A stretch of DNA of 64,000 nucleotides from Planctomycetota bacterium (GTDB lineage Bacteria; Planctomycetota; PLA2; JAEUHO01): the NCBI GenBank assembly GCA_028281445.1, contig JANQJW010000062.1, forward strand, positions 62,001 to 126,000. The letters run 5' to 3'. The notes beneath the pieces are model-generated. The model had not been told where the DNA came from. It made no database searches and was given only the letters and a program-made list of their open reading frames with translations. Below are positions 34,214 through 42,306 of the stretch, one piece after another. Numbering within the stretch: position 1 is the first letter of the stretch; every line of letters starts with the position of its first letter. Made by a program: the position numbers and the translations under genes.

Positions 34214-35343
34214 TGCGGCTCCCAGAAGTGGCGCACCCGGCTGCGTGGTTCGAGGCCCATGTCGCGCCGCATCGGTTCCTCGAAGTCCCGGAACCATACG
34301 CGGAAGGTGTCGCGGCAGCGGGCTTCCGCCTCGAACGGGTTCACATCCGTTTGGAGATAGGCGCGCAGCGCGTCGAGATAGGCGCGCAGAGCCGACTCGC
34401 CTTCGTGGCCCTGGATGAAGGAGTAGCCCGGCAAGGCATCGAGGCGTATGCCAAGCCGCCGGCGCCGATCCGGGTTCCCGGAGTCGAACGGACGCTGCGC
34501 GATCTGCCACGCGTCCAGCTCCGCGTATCCCAATTCGGCCAGGAACCTCTTGGCTCCTTCACGGTCAGCCGAGGCCAGCACCTTCGGCGCCTGGATCGCC
34601 GCGGCTGCGACCACGAGGCCGAGCGCCGCGAACGCGATGACCTTCACCGGCATGGCCGGCGGATCGTTCGACCGCCGGGGCCCGAGCGCCGCCATCACCA
34701 GCAGACCGGATACGAAGGCGCCGATCTCGGCCTGGATTCCGACCATGGCACGGACGGACTCGTTGTCCGGAAAGTGGGCCGTGAAGAGCCACGTGAGTAC
34801 GGCGATGAACAGGATCGTGAAGACCGTCGACCGCATGACCACCTTGGCAACCGGCCCCTTGTTGAGCAGGGCCCAGAGGAACAGCGCGCCGAGCCCGCCC
34901 ATGATCCCGCCGAACGGACCGGCGCCGCCGGGGTAGGACGTGCCCGAAAAGGCGACCACGTGTGTGCCGGCCGCTCCGACGCCGCCGGCGACGAAAACAA
35001 GCCACCCCCGCGCCGTGCCGAGCAGCCCGGCGAGGCGCCGTCCGATCGATGCCCAGAACCACATCAGGAAGAGGACGCCGAGGAGAGATGTGTGCAACCA
35101 CATCCCGAGCAACAGCCGGTGCCAGTCGCCGCCCTCGACCAGCTGCGGGATCGGTGTACCGAAGCGCTCCAGCGACACGTCGGACGGCATGCCGAATCCG
35201 AGCACGCCGCGGCCGGTCCACTTCCAGCCGCCGTGCGCCATGAGCAGCAGATAGACCGCGACCCACGCAACGATCACGCCCCATGCCAACGCGCGGCCGG
35301 GCTTGCGTGCCGCGTTCATCGAGATGGTGGTCGTGTCGGTCAC
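34210..35343 (-). CDS. Rhomboid-family membrane protein lacking the catalytic Ser-His pair
   Basis: A 377-residue protein with a rhomboid core (residues 10-230, about six membrane segments) and a soluble C-terminal region of about 140 residues. Family landmarks are present: GDWHRLLLGMWLHTSLLGVLFLMWFWASIG and G-W-L-V-F before the active-site helix. The usual G-x-S-G-x-x-G motif reads GPFGGIMGG, with no serine, and the later A-H-x-x-G motif reads AEIGAFVSG, with Glu for His. Both catalytic residues are therefore replaced, as in iRhoms and derlins. GTG 35343 overlaps the xerC stop (GTGA). The C-terminal region has no motif I know. Confidence 0.78.
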   Translation of the reverse strand: MTDTTTISMNAARKPGRALAWGVIVAWVAVYLLLMAHGGWKWTGRGVLGFGMPSDVSLERFGTPIPQLVEGGDWHRLLLGMWLHTSLLGVLFLMWFWASIGRRLAGLLGTARGWLVFVAGGVGAAGTHVVAFSGTSYPGGAGPFGGIMGGLGALFLWALLNKGPVAKVVMRSTVFTILFIAVLTWLFTAHFPDNESVRAMVGIQAEIGAFVSGLLVMAALGPRRSNDPPAMPVKVIAFAALGLVVAAAAIQAPKVLASADREGAKRFLAELGYAELDAWQIAQRPFDSGNPDRRRRLGIRLDALPGYSFIQGHEGESALRAYLDALRAYLQTDVNPFEAEARCRDTFRVWFRDFEEPMRRDMGLEPRSRVRHFWEPQ

Positions 35344-36260
35344 CGTCTCTTCGTTCTCCCGGCGCGAGGGTGCGCACGCTCGTAGACGCGCATCAGGTGA
35401 TCGAGCGTCAGGTGCGTGTAGATCTGCGTGCTCGCGACACTGCGGTGGCCGAGCAGCTCCTGCACCTCGCGCAGGTTCGCACCGGCTTCCAGCATGTGTG
35501 TGGCAAACGAGTGGCGCAGCGTGTGCGGACTCACGCCGCTGGGCAGGCCGGCGGCGGCGACGCGCTTGTCGAGGACACGCGCCACGCTGCGGGCCGTCAG
35601 GCGCGTGCCGCGATGGTTGAGGAACACCGCGTGACGATCGCGCCGCGCGCGCGCAACGGCGAGCTCCTCGAGGTAGGAGTCGAGTGCATCGATGCAAGGA
35701 CGGCCCAGGCCGGCGAGTCGTTCGCGGCGGCCCTTGCCCTTGAGCAGCACGGTCCCATCGGCGAGGTCGAGGTCCCCGAGCGAGAGCCCGGCGAGCTCCG
35801 AGACGCGCGCACCGGTCGAGTAGAGCGTCTCGAGGATCGCCTGGTCACGCGCCGCGCGCCAGTCGCCCTCGGCGGATGTTTCGAGCAGACGCTTCACGTC
35901 GTCGCGTGTCAACACGCGCGGAAGCGTGCGCCCGCGCCGCGGCAGCCGCAGGCCCTCCGCCGGGTTGGCGGGCAAGCGCCCGGCAATTGCCAGCCACCCG
36001 AAGAACGCGCGAATCGAGCTGATCTTGCGCGCCACGGTCCGCGGGCTCAGCTTCCGCTCGCGCAGTGTTGCTAGGTAGCGGCGGAGTGCGAAGAGGTCGA
36101 CGGCCGCACTGTGGCGGATCCCCATCTCGGCGAGTCCGGCCGCCATCTCCTCGAGATCCCCGGCGTATGCGCGGCTCGTGTGCTCGGAGAGGTTGCGCAC
36201 GGTCTCGATGTGGCGAAGGAACGCGCGGATGTCGGCGCGCAGGGTCCGGGTCGCGCTCAT
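35340..36260 (-). CDS. xerC: Tyrosine recombinase XerC/XerD
   Basis: Site-specific recombinase of 306 residues, the normal XerC/D length, with no phage or integron context. The N-terminal SAM-like domain (residues 10-95) is followed by the catalytic domain with Arg in STGARVSEL, Lys in KGKGRRER, His-x-x-Arg in HTLRHSFATHML, His in LGHRSVASTQ and the nucleophile Tyr in IYTHLT. ATG 36260 overlaps the pabB stop (ATGA). It probably resolves chromosome dimers; only one Xer is seen here, so whether it pairs with XerD elsewhere is unknown. Confidence 0.9.
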   Translation of the reverse strand: MSATRTLRADIRAFLRHIETVRNLSEHTSRAYAGDLEEMAAGLAEMGIRHSAAVDLFALRRYLATLRERKLSPRTVARKISSIRAFFGWLAIAGRLPANPAEGLRLPRRGRTLPRVLTRDDVKRLLETSAEGDWRAARDQAILETLYSTGARVSELAGLSLGDLDLADGTVLLKGKGRRERLAGLGRPCIDALDSYLEELAVARARRDRHAVFLNHRGTRLTARSVARVLDKRVAAAGLPSGVSPHTLRHSFATHMLEAGANLREVQELLGHRSVASTQIYTHLTLDHLMRVYERAHPRAGRTKRR

Positions 36261-37636
36261 GTCGCGTCCTCTTCCCCGCACAGCGCCGCGAAGAGGCCGC
36301 GCCCCTTGTCCAGCGTCTCACGCCACTCCGCGCGTGGGTCGCTGCCCAGCGTGATGCCGCCGCCGACGCGGTAGGACGCCGTGCGTCCGCTCACCAGGAT
36401 CGTGCGGATGCCGACGGCGAGGTCCATGTCGCCTCCGTCGTCGAACCACCCGAGTGCCCCGCAGTACGGACCGCGTCCTTCGCCCTCCAGTTCGTCGATG
36501 ATCTCCATCGCGCGCACCTTTGGTGCGCCCGTGACACTGCCGGGCGGGAAGGCGGCTTGGATCGCGTCGAGCCGGCTTCGGCCCCGCTGCAACCGTCCTC
36601 GCACGACAGCGATGGACTGATGGACGCGCGCGAAGCGGATCAGTCGCCGCGGCACCGTGACGCGGACGCTGCCCGGGTCGCACACGCGGGCCAGGTCATT
36701 GCGACAGAGGTCGACGATCATCGCGAGCTCGGCCTTGTCCTTCTCGCTCGCCTCGAGCTCCGTGCGCAGCGCAACGTCTTGCGCGCGCGTCGCGCCGCGA
36801 GGCCGCGTGCCTTTCATCGGATCGGTCTCGACGACGCGCCCGCGTACGCGGAGGAAGCGTTCCGGACTCGCCGAGAGAACCGCGCGTCCGTCGGCCGCGC
36901 CGTAGTAGGTCATGTACGGCGCTGGCTGTGACGCCACGAGGCGCTCGAACAACGTCAGCGGGTCTGCCCTGAGACGCGCGTCGAACCGCTGGGACACGTT
37001 GGCCTGGAAGATGTCGCCGCGCAGGACCGCACGCCGCGCCGCCGAGACCCGGCGGCGGAATTGCGCGGCCTCGATGCGCGGTCGCGGCTGGTCGGCGGGC
37101 GCTCCGTTGCGCGACGCGTCGCTCGACGCCGTTTCGCGCAGGCGCGCGCGCAGGACGCGGGCCGCGCTCTCCGCGGCCTTCCAGGTGGGCCCGACGCCGG
37201 CGGCATGGACCTGGCCGCGGCGGTGGTCCCAGAGCAGAGCCGCCTCGTAGCGGGCCAGATCCACGTGGGCGAAGCCAAGCGGTGAGGCGCGCGGGCGCGG
37301 TGTCCGCTCGACGGCGCTCCGCGCCTCGTACCCGAGGTAGCCGGCCCAGCCCCCGGCGAAGGGAACGGCCGGGCCGCGGCGCTCGAGGCGGTGCGACGCG
37401 AGGGGCGCGAGCTGCTCGGCCAGGCCGCGGCGCCCATCCACGCGCCGCAGCAGGAGCCGCTCGGTGGGGCGGACAGCCAGCATGGACCAGGGTCTGCCGC
37501 GAAAGCCCCGGCCTGCTGCCAGCCGCAGGAAGGGCGTGCCCTCGTCCGCCAGGGCGCGCAGCGCGGCAAGGGGCTCCGGCGCGCCGCGCACGGGGAGCAC
37601 GACGCTGCGAGCGGGCGGGGGGGCGTCCACGGTCAC
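36257..37636 (-). CDS. pabB: Aminodeoxychorismate synthase component I (PabB)
   Basis: Converts chorismate and ammonia to aminodeoxychorismate for folate synthesis. The 459 residues have the chorismate-binding core: VLSASPERFLRV, DPMKGTRPRG, ELAMIVDLCRNDLAR, FPPGSVTGAPKVRAMEIIDELE, YCGALGWF and VGGGITLGSDP. SPERFL and the ALGWF segment favour PabB over TrpE, though anthranilate synthase cannot be fully excluded. GTG 37636 starts just 7 bases after a TACAAT box, so the mRNA may be leaderless. No pabA/trpG or pabC is adjacent. It is the first gene of the long minus-strand run. Confidence 0.87.
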   Translation of the reverse strand: MTVDAPPPARSVVLPVRGAPEPLAALRALADEGTPFLRLAAGRGFRGRPWSMLAVRPTERLLLRRVDGRRGLAEQLAPLASHRLERRGPAVPFAGGWAGYLGYEARSAVERTPRPRASPLGFAHVDLARYEAALLWDHRRGQVHAAGVGPTWKAAESAARVLRARLRETASSDASRNGAPADQPRPRIEAAQFRRRVSAARRAVLRGDIFQANVSQRFDARLRADPLTLFERLVASQPAPYMTYYGAADGRAVLSASPERFLRVRGRVVETDPMKGTRPRGATRAQDVALRTELEASEKDKAELAMIVDLCRNDLARVCDPGSVRVTVPRRLIRFARVHQSIAVVRGRLQRGRSRLDAIQAAFPPGSVTGAPKVRAMEIIDELEGEGRGPYCGALGWFDDGGDMDLAVGIRTILVSGRTASYRVGGGITLGSDPRAEWRETLDKGRGLFAALCGEEDAT

Positions 37637-37643
37637 GGCGCGG

Positions 37644-37649
37644 ATTGTA
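37644..37649 (-). promoter_or_regulatory. -10 box TACAAT for pabB, probably leaderless
   Basis: On the minus strand TACAAT ends 7 bases before the GTG of pabB, which places the transcription start at or next to the start codon. No ribosome binding site exists in the gap (CCGCGCC). Confidence 0.5.
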
Positions 37650-37793
37650 GGGACGTCGGGCCTGTGTCCTCGCGCGGGGACACCGAAACGGCATTTGTGT
37701 CCTCATCGCAGGGCGCTCGGCGGGGTTTCCGGGCCCTCGCCTGCTCCGGTGCGTTGTTTGCGAACTCCGGTCCAGTCCAAGCCTGCGCTTCGT

Positions 37794-37799
37794 TACAAT
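37794..37799 (+). promoter_or_regulatory. -10 box TACAAT upstream of the 37829 gene
   Basis: TACAAT lies 29 bases before the ATG at 37829, leaving room for a short leader with the GGAGG ribosome binding site. No good -35 is seen 17 bases upstream. Confidence 0.4.
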
Positions 37800-37828
37800 G
37801 AGCGCGGTTCACCACAGTGGAGGCTTCC

Positions 37829-38785
37829 ATGCCGGGCCGTCGCCTCGTTTCCTTCTCCTTCTCGTTCCTGGCCGTGCTCGCCGTCTGCCTGGGCGGCGTG
37901 GCGCCGCAAACCGCGGAAGCGGTCGATCTCGAAGCTGCCCGAGCGGACCTGGAGCAGCTCAAGAAGTCGACCAAGCCCAGAGCGACCAACGAAGACCTGC
38001 TGCAGTACCTCGACGCAGTCTTCTCGGCGTACAAGGACCTCGACGAGCCGCCGAAGCCCGCCGACGACGCGAGCGACGAGGACAAGAAGAACTACAAGAC
38101 GGCCAAGAGCAAGTTCGACAAGGAATGCCAGAAGTTCCGGAACGACGCCCGCAAGCTCATCCTCAAGATCATGACCCTCTACAAGGTCAAGTCCGAGACG
38201 AACATCCGCGACGACGTCAACACCCGCGCGGCCAAGATCCTCGGCGAGATGGCTCCGCTGCTCGACGACAAGGGTCGCAAGGATCTCTCGAAGAAGATCA
38301 TGCAGGCCATCGAGAAGAAGATGACCAAGGTGAAGACGCACGACGTCAACACCGAGCACCTGGAGGCGGCGTTCGAAGCGCTCGCCAAGCTCAATCACAT
38401 GAGCTCGCTGCAGTGGATGACGAAGAACTACACCCACAGCAACGAGGTCCAGAAGGACTACCTCGTCGCCGCGCACAAGGCGATGGTGAACTACAAGAAC
38501 GTCCCGGGGAAGTACCGCTACGAGGTCGTCGCCGAAATGGTGAAGACCTACACCGGCGTCGAGCTCCAGGCCGAGCAGACCTCGAACGACCCGAAGGTGC
38601 AGCAGAAGAAGCGCTTCTGGGACGAGATCAAGACCTACACGATTCCCGCCGTGCAGTACTTCGCGGGGGCGCCCCAGGACGACCAGGGGCAGGCGCTGGC
38701 CGAGATGAAGCAGTTCGAGAAGTGGCTGCGCAAGAACAAGAACCCCAAGAAGGCGCCCTGGGTAGACCAGAAGATCAAGAAGTAG
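37829..38785 (+). CDS. Secreted helical protein of unknown function
   Basis: A 318-residue exported protein with a signal peptide (cleavage near AEA, residue 31). The mature part is lysine-rich and almost wholly helical, with repeating units such as RDDVNTRAAKILGEMAPLLDDKGRKDLSKKIMQAIEKK and HLEAAFEALAKLNH, like HEAT or TPR-type helical repeats. The C-terminus is strongly basic (KNKNPKKAPWVDQKIKK). ATG 37829 is selected for its GGAGG at 6 bases; a GTG 12 bases upstream is less likely. No catalytic motif is visible. A palindrome follows the gene. Confidence 0.75.
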   Translation: MPGRRLVSFSFSFLAVLAVCLGGVAPQTAEAVDLEAARADLEQLKKSTKPRATNEDLLQYLDAVFSAYKDLDEPPKPADDASDEDKKNYKTAKSKFDKECQKFRNDARKLILKIMTLYKVKSETNIRDDVNTRAAKILGEMAPLLDDKGRKDLSKKIMQAIEKKMTKVKTHDVNTEHLEAAFEALAKLNHMSSLQWMTKNYTHSNEVQKDYLVAAHKAMVNYKNVPGKYRYEVVAEMVKTYTGVELQAEQTSNDPKVQQKKRFWDEIKTYTIPAVQYFAGAPQDDQGQALAEMKQFEKWLRKNKNPKKAPWVDQKIKK

Positions 38786-38817
38786 GGTCGGCGCCACGGC
38801 TGCTCGGCCCCGCACCA

Positions 38818-38860
38818 CCATCTGCTCCTCGCGTGGTGCACCACGCGTCGTCACAGATGG
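38818..38860. repeat. Nested palindrome downstream of the 37829 gene
   Basis: A perfect 18-base palindrome CGCGTGGT-GC-ACCACGCG (38830-38847) is enclosed by a second 7-base stem CCATCTG/CAGATGG (38818-38824 with 38854-38860). There is no T-run, so it may be a terminator-like processing structure or a protein-binding site. The rest of the 222-base gap contains a further GGCGGCAC/GTGCCGCC repeat and the promoter at 38994. Confidence 0.55.
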
Positions 38861-38993
38861 CGGCACGCCGCCTTCGCCCCGTGCCGCCGACCAGGTTTGC
38901 AATTACGCCAACCAGACCTGGTCCGACACGAGCCCCGATGTCTCGCTTTCGTGCGCACGGGGGCGTGAAACGGGGAAAACGCACCTTGGGGCG

Positions 38994-38999
38994 TACACT
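38994..38999 (+). promoter_or_regulatory. -10 box TACACT for the 39008 gene, probably leaderless
   Basis: TACACT ends 8 bases before the ATG at 39008; the gap GAGCAGTT holds no clear ribosome binding site. Confidence 0.4.
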
Positions 39000-39007
39000 G
39001 AGCAGTT

Positions 39008-39679
39008 ATGGGCAATGACTGGACGCCGGCTGTCCTCATCACCGCCAGCATCTCGCTGGTGACCGCGGGGATCGTCTGGCTCGTCTCGCCCTGGCACGCC
39101 GGACGCTTCGAGCGACCCGGTGACTCCATCCCCCGGCGCCGGCCGCCCGCCCAGGTCGTGGTCTGGACGGGGGATCTCGCGCCCGGCCTCAAGGGCGTCC
39201 TCGGACCCGTCTGGGGCGATCCCAAGCCGGACCGCGATCACGACCTCGTGCTCAACGGCGATCTGGGGCTCGAGGGCGAGCGCGCTTTGCGCTACTTCCG
39301 CCTGCTTGTCTTCAACGCGACCCAGGAACCCCATTCCCTGGAGCTGCGCGAGGGCGGGCTCGTCATGACCGACGGTGGTGGCGGCAAGCCCATCCAGCTC
39401 CGCAGCCTGTCTGCCATGGTCGCCCGCGACGAGATCGAGGTGAGCGGCGGCCTGGCCTTCTCGCTCCGCAGTCTCGGTGCCTTGCAGGAGTCGATCGAGG
39501 TGCCCGCCGGCACGTACGCGAAGCTCGTCGTGCCCTTCGGCGGCCGGGCCCGCCTCGAGACCGCGACCGCCGTGGCGGCCGCCGGGCAAGGAACCCCGCT
39601 CCGGCGTCGTCAAATGGCGGCGGCGGAGTACCGCCGGCTCCTGGCGAACCCGGACGAGACCCGCGTGAAGGACCTCTGA
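39008..39679 (+). CDS. Single-pass membrane protein of unknown function
   Basis: A 223-residue protein with one N-terminal membrane segment (about 8-28) and a predominantly beta-structured exported part containing FRLLVFNATQEPHSLELREGG and IEVPAGTYAKLVVPFGG, which suggests a cupredoxin- or transthyretin-like sandwich. No copper ligands or enzymatic motif can be identified. The stop overlaps the ATG of the next gene (TGATG), so the two are co-translated and may form a membrane complex. ATG 39008 appears to be transcribed without a leader. Confidence 0.72.
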   Translation: MGNDWTPAVLITASISLVTAGIVWLVSPWHAGRFERPGDSIPRRRPPAQVVVWTGDLAPGLKGVLGPVWGDPKPDRDHDLVLNGDLGLEGERALRYFRLLVFNATQEPHSLELREGGLVMTDGGGGKPIQLRSLSAMVARDEIEVSGGLAFSLRSLGALQESIEVPAGTYAKLVVPFGGRARLETATAVAAAGQGTPLRRRQMAAAEYRRLLANPDETRVKDL

Positions 39680-41304
39680 TGACGGACCCCCTCGTGCCCG
39701 ATGCCGATCCCACGCCTGCCCCGGAGGGCTCCGTTCCCACCGAGGTCGATCCGCAGCCCGAGGGGCACGACGAAGGGCTCGTGGCGGCCAACGGGCAGTA
39801 CGACCCGGCGGCGGTCCAGGGGCCCATGCGCGAGATTGCGGCCGCGTTCCGGATGAACGCCGAGGCACTGCACACGCTCAAGCAGATGCAAGTCGAGCTC
39901 GCGACACAGGTCAAGCGCGGCGATCGCTCCGAGATGATGCTGCAGTCCACGCAGTCGCTGAACGACACGTTCCGCAACCTCTCGAGCGTGCAGCGCGAAC
40001 TGCTGCAGCGTCTCGACAAGCCGGGCGGCGGGCGGGGGCCGCTGATTCCGTTGATGCTGCTCGGCCTGCTGGTCGTGTTCGTCGCCGGCGTCTACGTGAT
40101 CCTGACCGAGGTGCAGAAGACCAAGAAGGCACCCGCGGGCATGGATCCGACCGAGATCCTCCAGCGGGAACGCGACATCTGGAAGGAGGCGCGCAACGAG
40201 GGCGCCCGGCTGAGCGAGAAGGAGATCCAACGCCTCACGGACTCGCTCGAGGAGGCCAAGGAACGCAGCCGCACGCTGCAGCAGAACCTCGATACGAAGG
40301 TCGGCGAGCTCAATGACGTCGATCGCCGGCGCCGCGCGGCCGAGCTCGAGCGCGACGAGTTCGCGGGCCAGGTGCGCAAGGCCCAGGGCGAGGTCCTTGC
40401 GAAGAAGGCCCTCGAGGACGAGATCCACTCGTTGCGGGACGAGAAGAAGAACAACGACCGCGAGGTCTCCGATCTCGAGGTGCGGCTCGAGCGCAAGCGG
40501 CGTGAAGCCGCCTGGCTGCGTCAGCGCCTGGCCGACTACGGCATGGACCTGCCTGCCGACGACCCGCCCTATATCCCGCCCGGCCAGGAGCCGGATCCGG
40601 GCCTGGCCGCCGCCATGAGGCAGGCCGCAGCGGCGAAGAAGGACCCCGGCGAGTCGAAGATGCTCAACCTCATCACGGCGGGCCAGAAGAAGATCGCGGA
40701 GCAGGCCGCGGCCGAGGCACCGGACAGCCGCGTGCCGCCGCCCAGCACGGGCCCGGCGACGACTCCAAGAATGCCCGCGTTGGAACCCCAGCCGATCCCG
40801 CCCGCTCCCGGAGGTGGTGCCGCGCGCGGGGGCGACGTGCCCGGGGGCGTGCCCCCTCGCCCCGGCCCGCCGGGTCAGCCGGCGCGCAAGCCCGGCGAGC
40901 TACCTCCGCCGATCATGCGGCGTCGCAATGCGTACGAGCGGGATCCGAAGCAGGTCCAGATCGTTCGCACGCGCATCAACCAGCTGCTCGACCGCACGAG
41001 TGCCACCGGCGAGACGTGGCAGGTCACGCGCATCGACGGCGTCTCGCAGAACGGCTTGGACGGCGTGATCATGCTCCGCTACGACGGCTCCGGCCGCCTG
41101 ATCGACGGCATCGAGGCCAAGGATCTACGGATCAGCGTGGACAGCGAGACGCGCAAGGTGGAGTTCGTCGTCCACGACGGCGTGCGGGTTGCGCAGAACC
41201 GCCGCGTCCCGCTGCCCCGCAACGGCGCCCGCGTAGTCGTCGCCGAGGGCGAAAGCAGCAGCGCGTGGGCCAGCTCTGGTCTGACCATGGTCAGGAAGAA
41301 GTAG
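39679..41304 (+). CDS. Membrane protein with coiled coil and proline-rich linker
   Basis: A 541-residue protein with an acidic, probably cytoplasmic N-terminus (1-118), one membrane segment (121-142), a long coiled coil (150-285), a Pro/Gly-rich linker (290-415) and a C-terminal beta-rich domain (420-541; TWQVTRIDGVSQNGLDGVIMLRYDGSGRLIDG). The layout resembles a cell-envelope bridging protein that spans the periplasm. It is translationally coupled to the preceding membrane protein. The coiled coil is Glu/Arg-rich, unlike the Gln-rich coil of the 4986 protein. Function unknown. Confidence 0.75.
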   Translation: MTDPLVPDADPTPAPEGSVPTEVDPQPEGHDEGLVAANGQYDPAAVQGPMREIAAAFRMNAEALHTLKQMQVELATQVKRGDRSEMMLQSTQSLNDTFRNLSSVQRELLQRLDKPGGGRGPLIPLMLLGLLVVFVAGVYVILTEVQKTKKAPAGMDPTEILQRERDIWKEARNEGARLSEKEIQRLTDSLEEAKERSRTLQQNLDTKVGELNDVDRRRRAAELERDEFAGQVRKAQGEVLAKKALEDEIHSLRDEKKNNDREVSDLEVRLERKRREAAWLRQRLADYGMDLPADDPPYIPPGQEPDPGLAAAMRQAAAAKKDPGESKMLNLITAGQKKIAEQAAAEAPDSRVPPPSTGPATTPRMPALEPQPIPPAPGGGAARGGDVPGGVPPRPGPPGQPARKPGELPPPIMRRRNAYERDPKQVQIVRTRINQLLDRTSATGETWQVTRIDGVSQNGLDGVIMLRYDGSGRLIDGIEAKDLRISVDSETRKVEFVVHDGVRVAQNRRVPLPRNGARVVVAEGESSSAWASSGLTMVRKK

Positions 41305-41494
41305 GCACGCCGGACTGGGGCGCTCGCACCGCTTCGTCGGCCTCGCGTGGCGCCTGGCTGCACCCTGCCTCTCGCAGGCTGGCGCCGGGGCGCCTGCTCG
41401 TGCTCCTGGGGGAGCACCGGCAGCGAAGCTCCTCATCGGCCGGCGCGCCTATTCGGAACGCCCCGTTCGGCGTAGCAGCCCCGCTTGGCGCCAC

Positions 41495-41500
41495 TAGAAT
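41495..41500 (+). promoter_or_regulatory. -10 box TAGAAT for the ymdB-hem operon, probably leaderless
   Basis: TAGAAT ends 8 bases before the ATG of ymdB; the gap CCGCAGCC has no ribosome binding site. The 204-base gap upstream otherwise holds only a small hairpin at 41400-41417. Confidence 0.5.
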
Positions 41501-41508
41501 CCGCAGCC

Positions 41509-42306
41509 ATGTTTCGCATCCTCGGCGTCGGCGACGTTGTAGGGCGGCCCGGACGCGCCGTCCTGCGCCACTTCCTGCCCAAGCTCCGTGAGGAGGAGGG
41601 CGTGGACTTCGTCGTCGTGAACGCCGAGAACGCCGCCAGCGGCAGCGGGATCACCGACAAGATCTACCGCGAGATCCGCGACTACGGCGCGGACGTCCTC
41701 ACGATGGGCGACCACGCCTACAAGCGGCGACAGGCGTTGCCGCTCTACGAGAAGAAGGAGCGGCTCCTGCGACCCGCCAACTGGCCGCCCGGTGCGCCCG
41801 GGCAGGGAACGTGTGTCGTGGAGGGACCGCGCGGTGTGCGCGTCGGTGTCATCCACCTGCAAGGACGCGTCTTCATGAACGCGCAAGGAGACTTCTTCGA
41901 AGAAGCGGACCGGCAGGTCGAAGCACTGAAGAAGAAGGCGGACCTCGTCGTCGTCGACATGCACGCCGAAGCCAGCAGCGAGAAGATTGCGTTGTCGTGG
42001 CACCTCGACGGGCGCGTGGCCATGATCTTCGGCTCGCATACGCACGTCCCGACCGCCGACGCCATCGTGCGCCCGCGTGGCACGGCGTTCATCTCCGACG
42101 CGGGTATGACGGGCCCGTACAGCGGCGTGATCGGGCGCGTCAAGGAAGCCGTCATCAAGAAGATGCGCACGAACGTGCACGAGCCGTTCGCCGTGGCACA
42201 GGGCGATGAGCGCCTCGGCGCGGTGCTCGCCGAGATCGACGAGAAGACCGGCAAGGCGACCTCCGTCAAGGGGCTCTGGCTGCCGCTGCCGGGTCGCGAT
42301 TCGTGA
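41509..42306 (+). CDS. ymdB: YmdB-family metallophosphoesterase
   Basis: A 265-residue calcineurin-like phosphoesterase of the YmdB type, acting on cyclic nucleotides in characterised members. Metal-site motifs: GDVVGRPGR (Asp9), NAEN (Glu40, Asn41), GDHAY (Asp68, His69), DMHAEASSEK and FGSHTHVPTAD. The third motif is usually GNH with Asn; here Asp68 replaces it, which may alter metal binding. ATG 41509 is chosen since the family starts with an M-x-I-L-x-x-G-D pattern; the frame is open upstream but not conserved. It heads the ymdB-xseA-hemC-hemD-hemL operon, each gene overlapping the next by 4 bases. Confidence 0.9.
   Translation: MFRILGVGDVVGRPGRAVLRHFLPKLREEEGVDFVVVNAENAASGSGITDKIYREIRDYGADVLTMGDHAYKRRQALPLYEKKERLLRPANWPPGAPGQGTCVVEGPRGVRVGVIHLQGRVFMNAQGDFFEEADRQVEALKKKADLVVVDMHAEASSEKIALSWHLDGRVAMIFGSHTHVPTADAIVRPRGTAFISDAGMTGPYSGVIGRVKEAVIKKMRTNVHEPFAVAQGDERLGAVLAEIDEKTGKATSVKGLWLPLPGRDS

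Noticed and set aside
35340..36260. Integrase of a mobile element
   Set aside because: Length and motifs fit chromosomal XerC/D, it sits inside a housekeeping gene run, and there are no att repeats or cargo genes.
41400..41417. GTGCTCC/GGAGCAC hairpin as terminator of the 39679 gene
   Set aside because: The stem is only 7 bp and no T-run follows; kept only as a weak structure.
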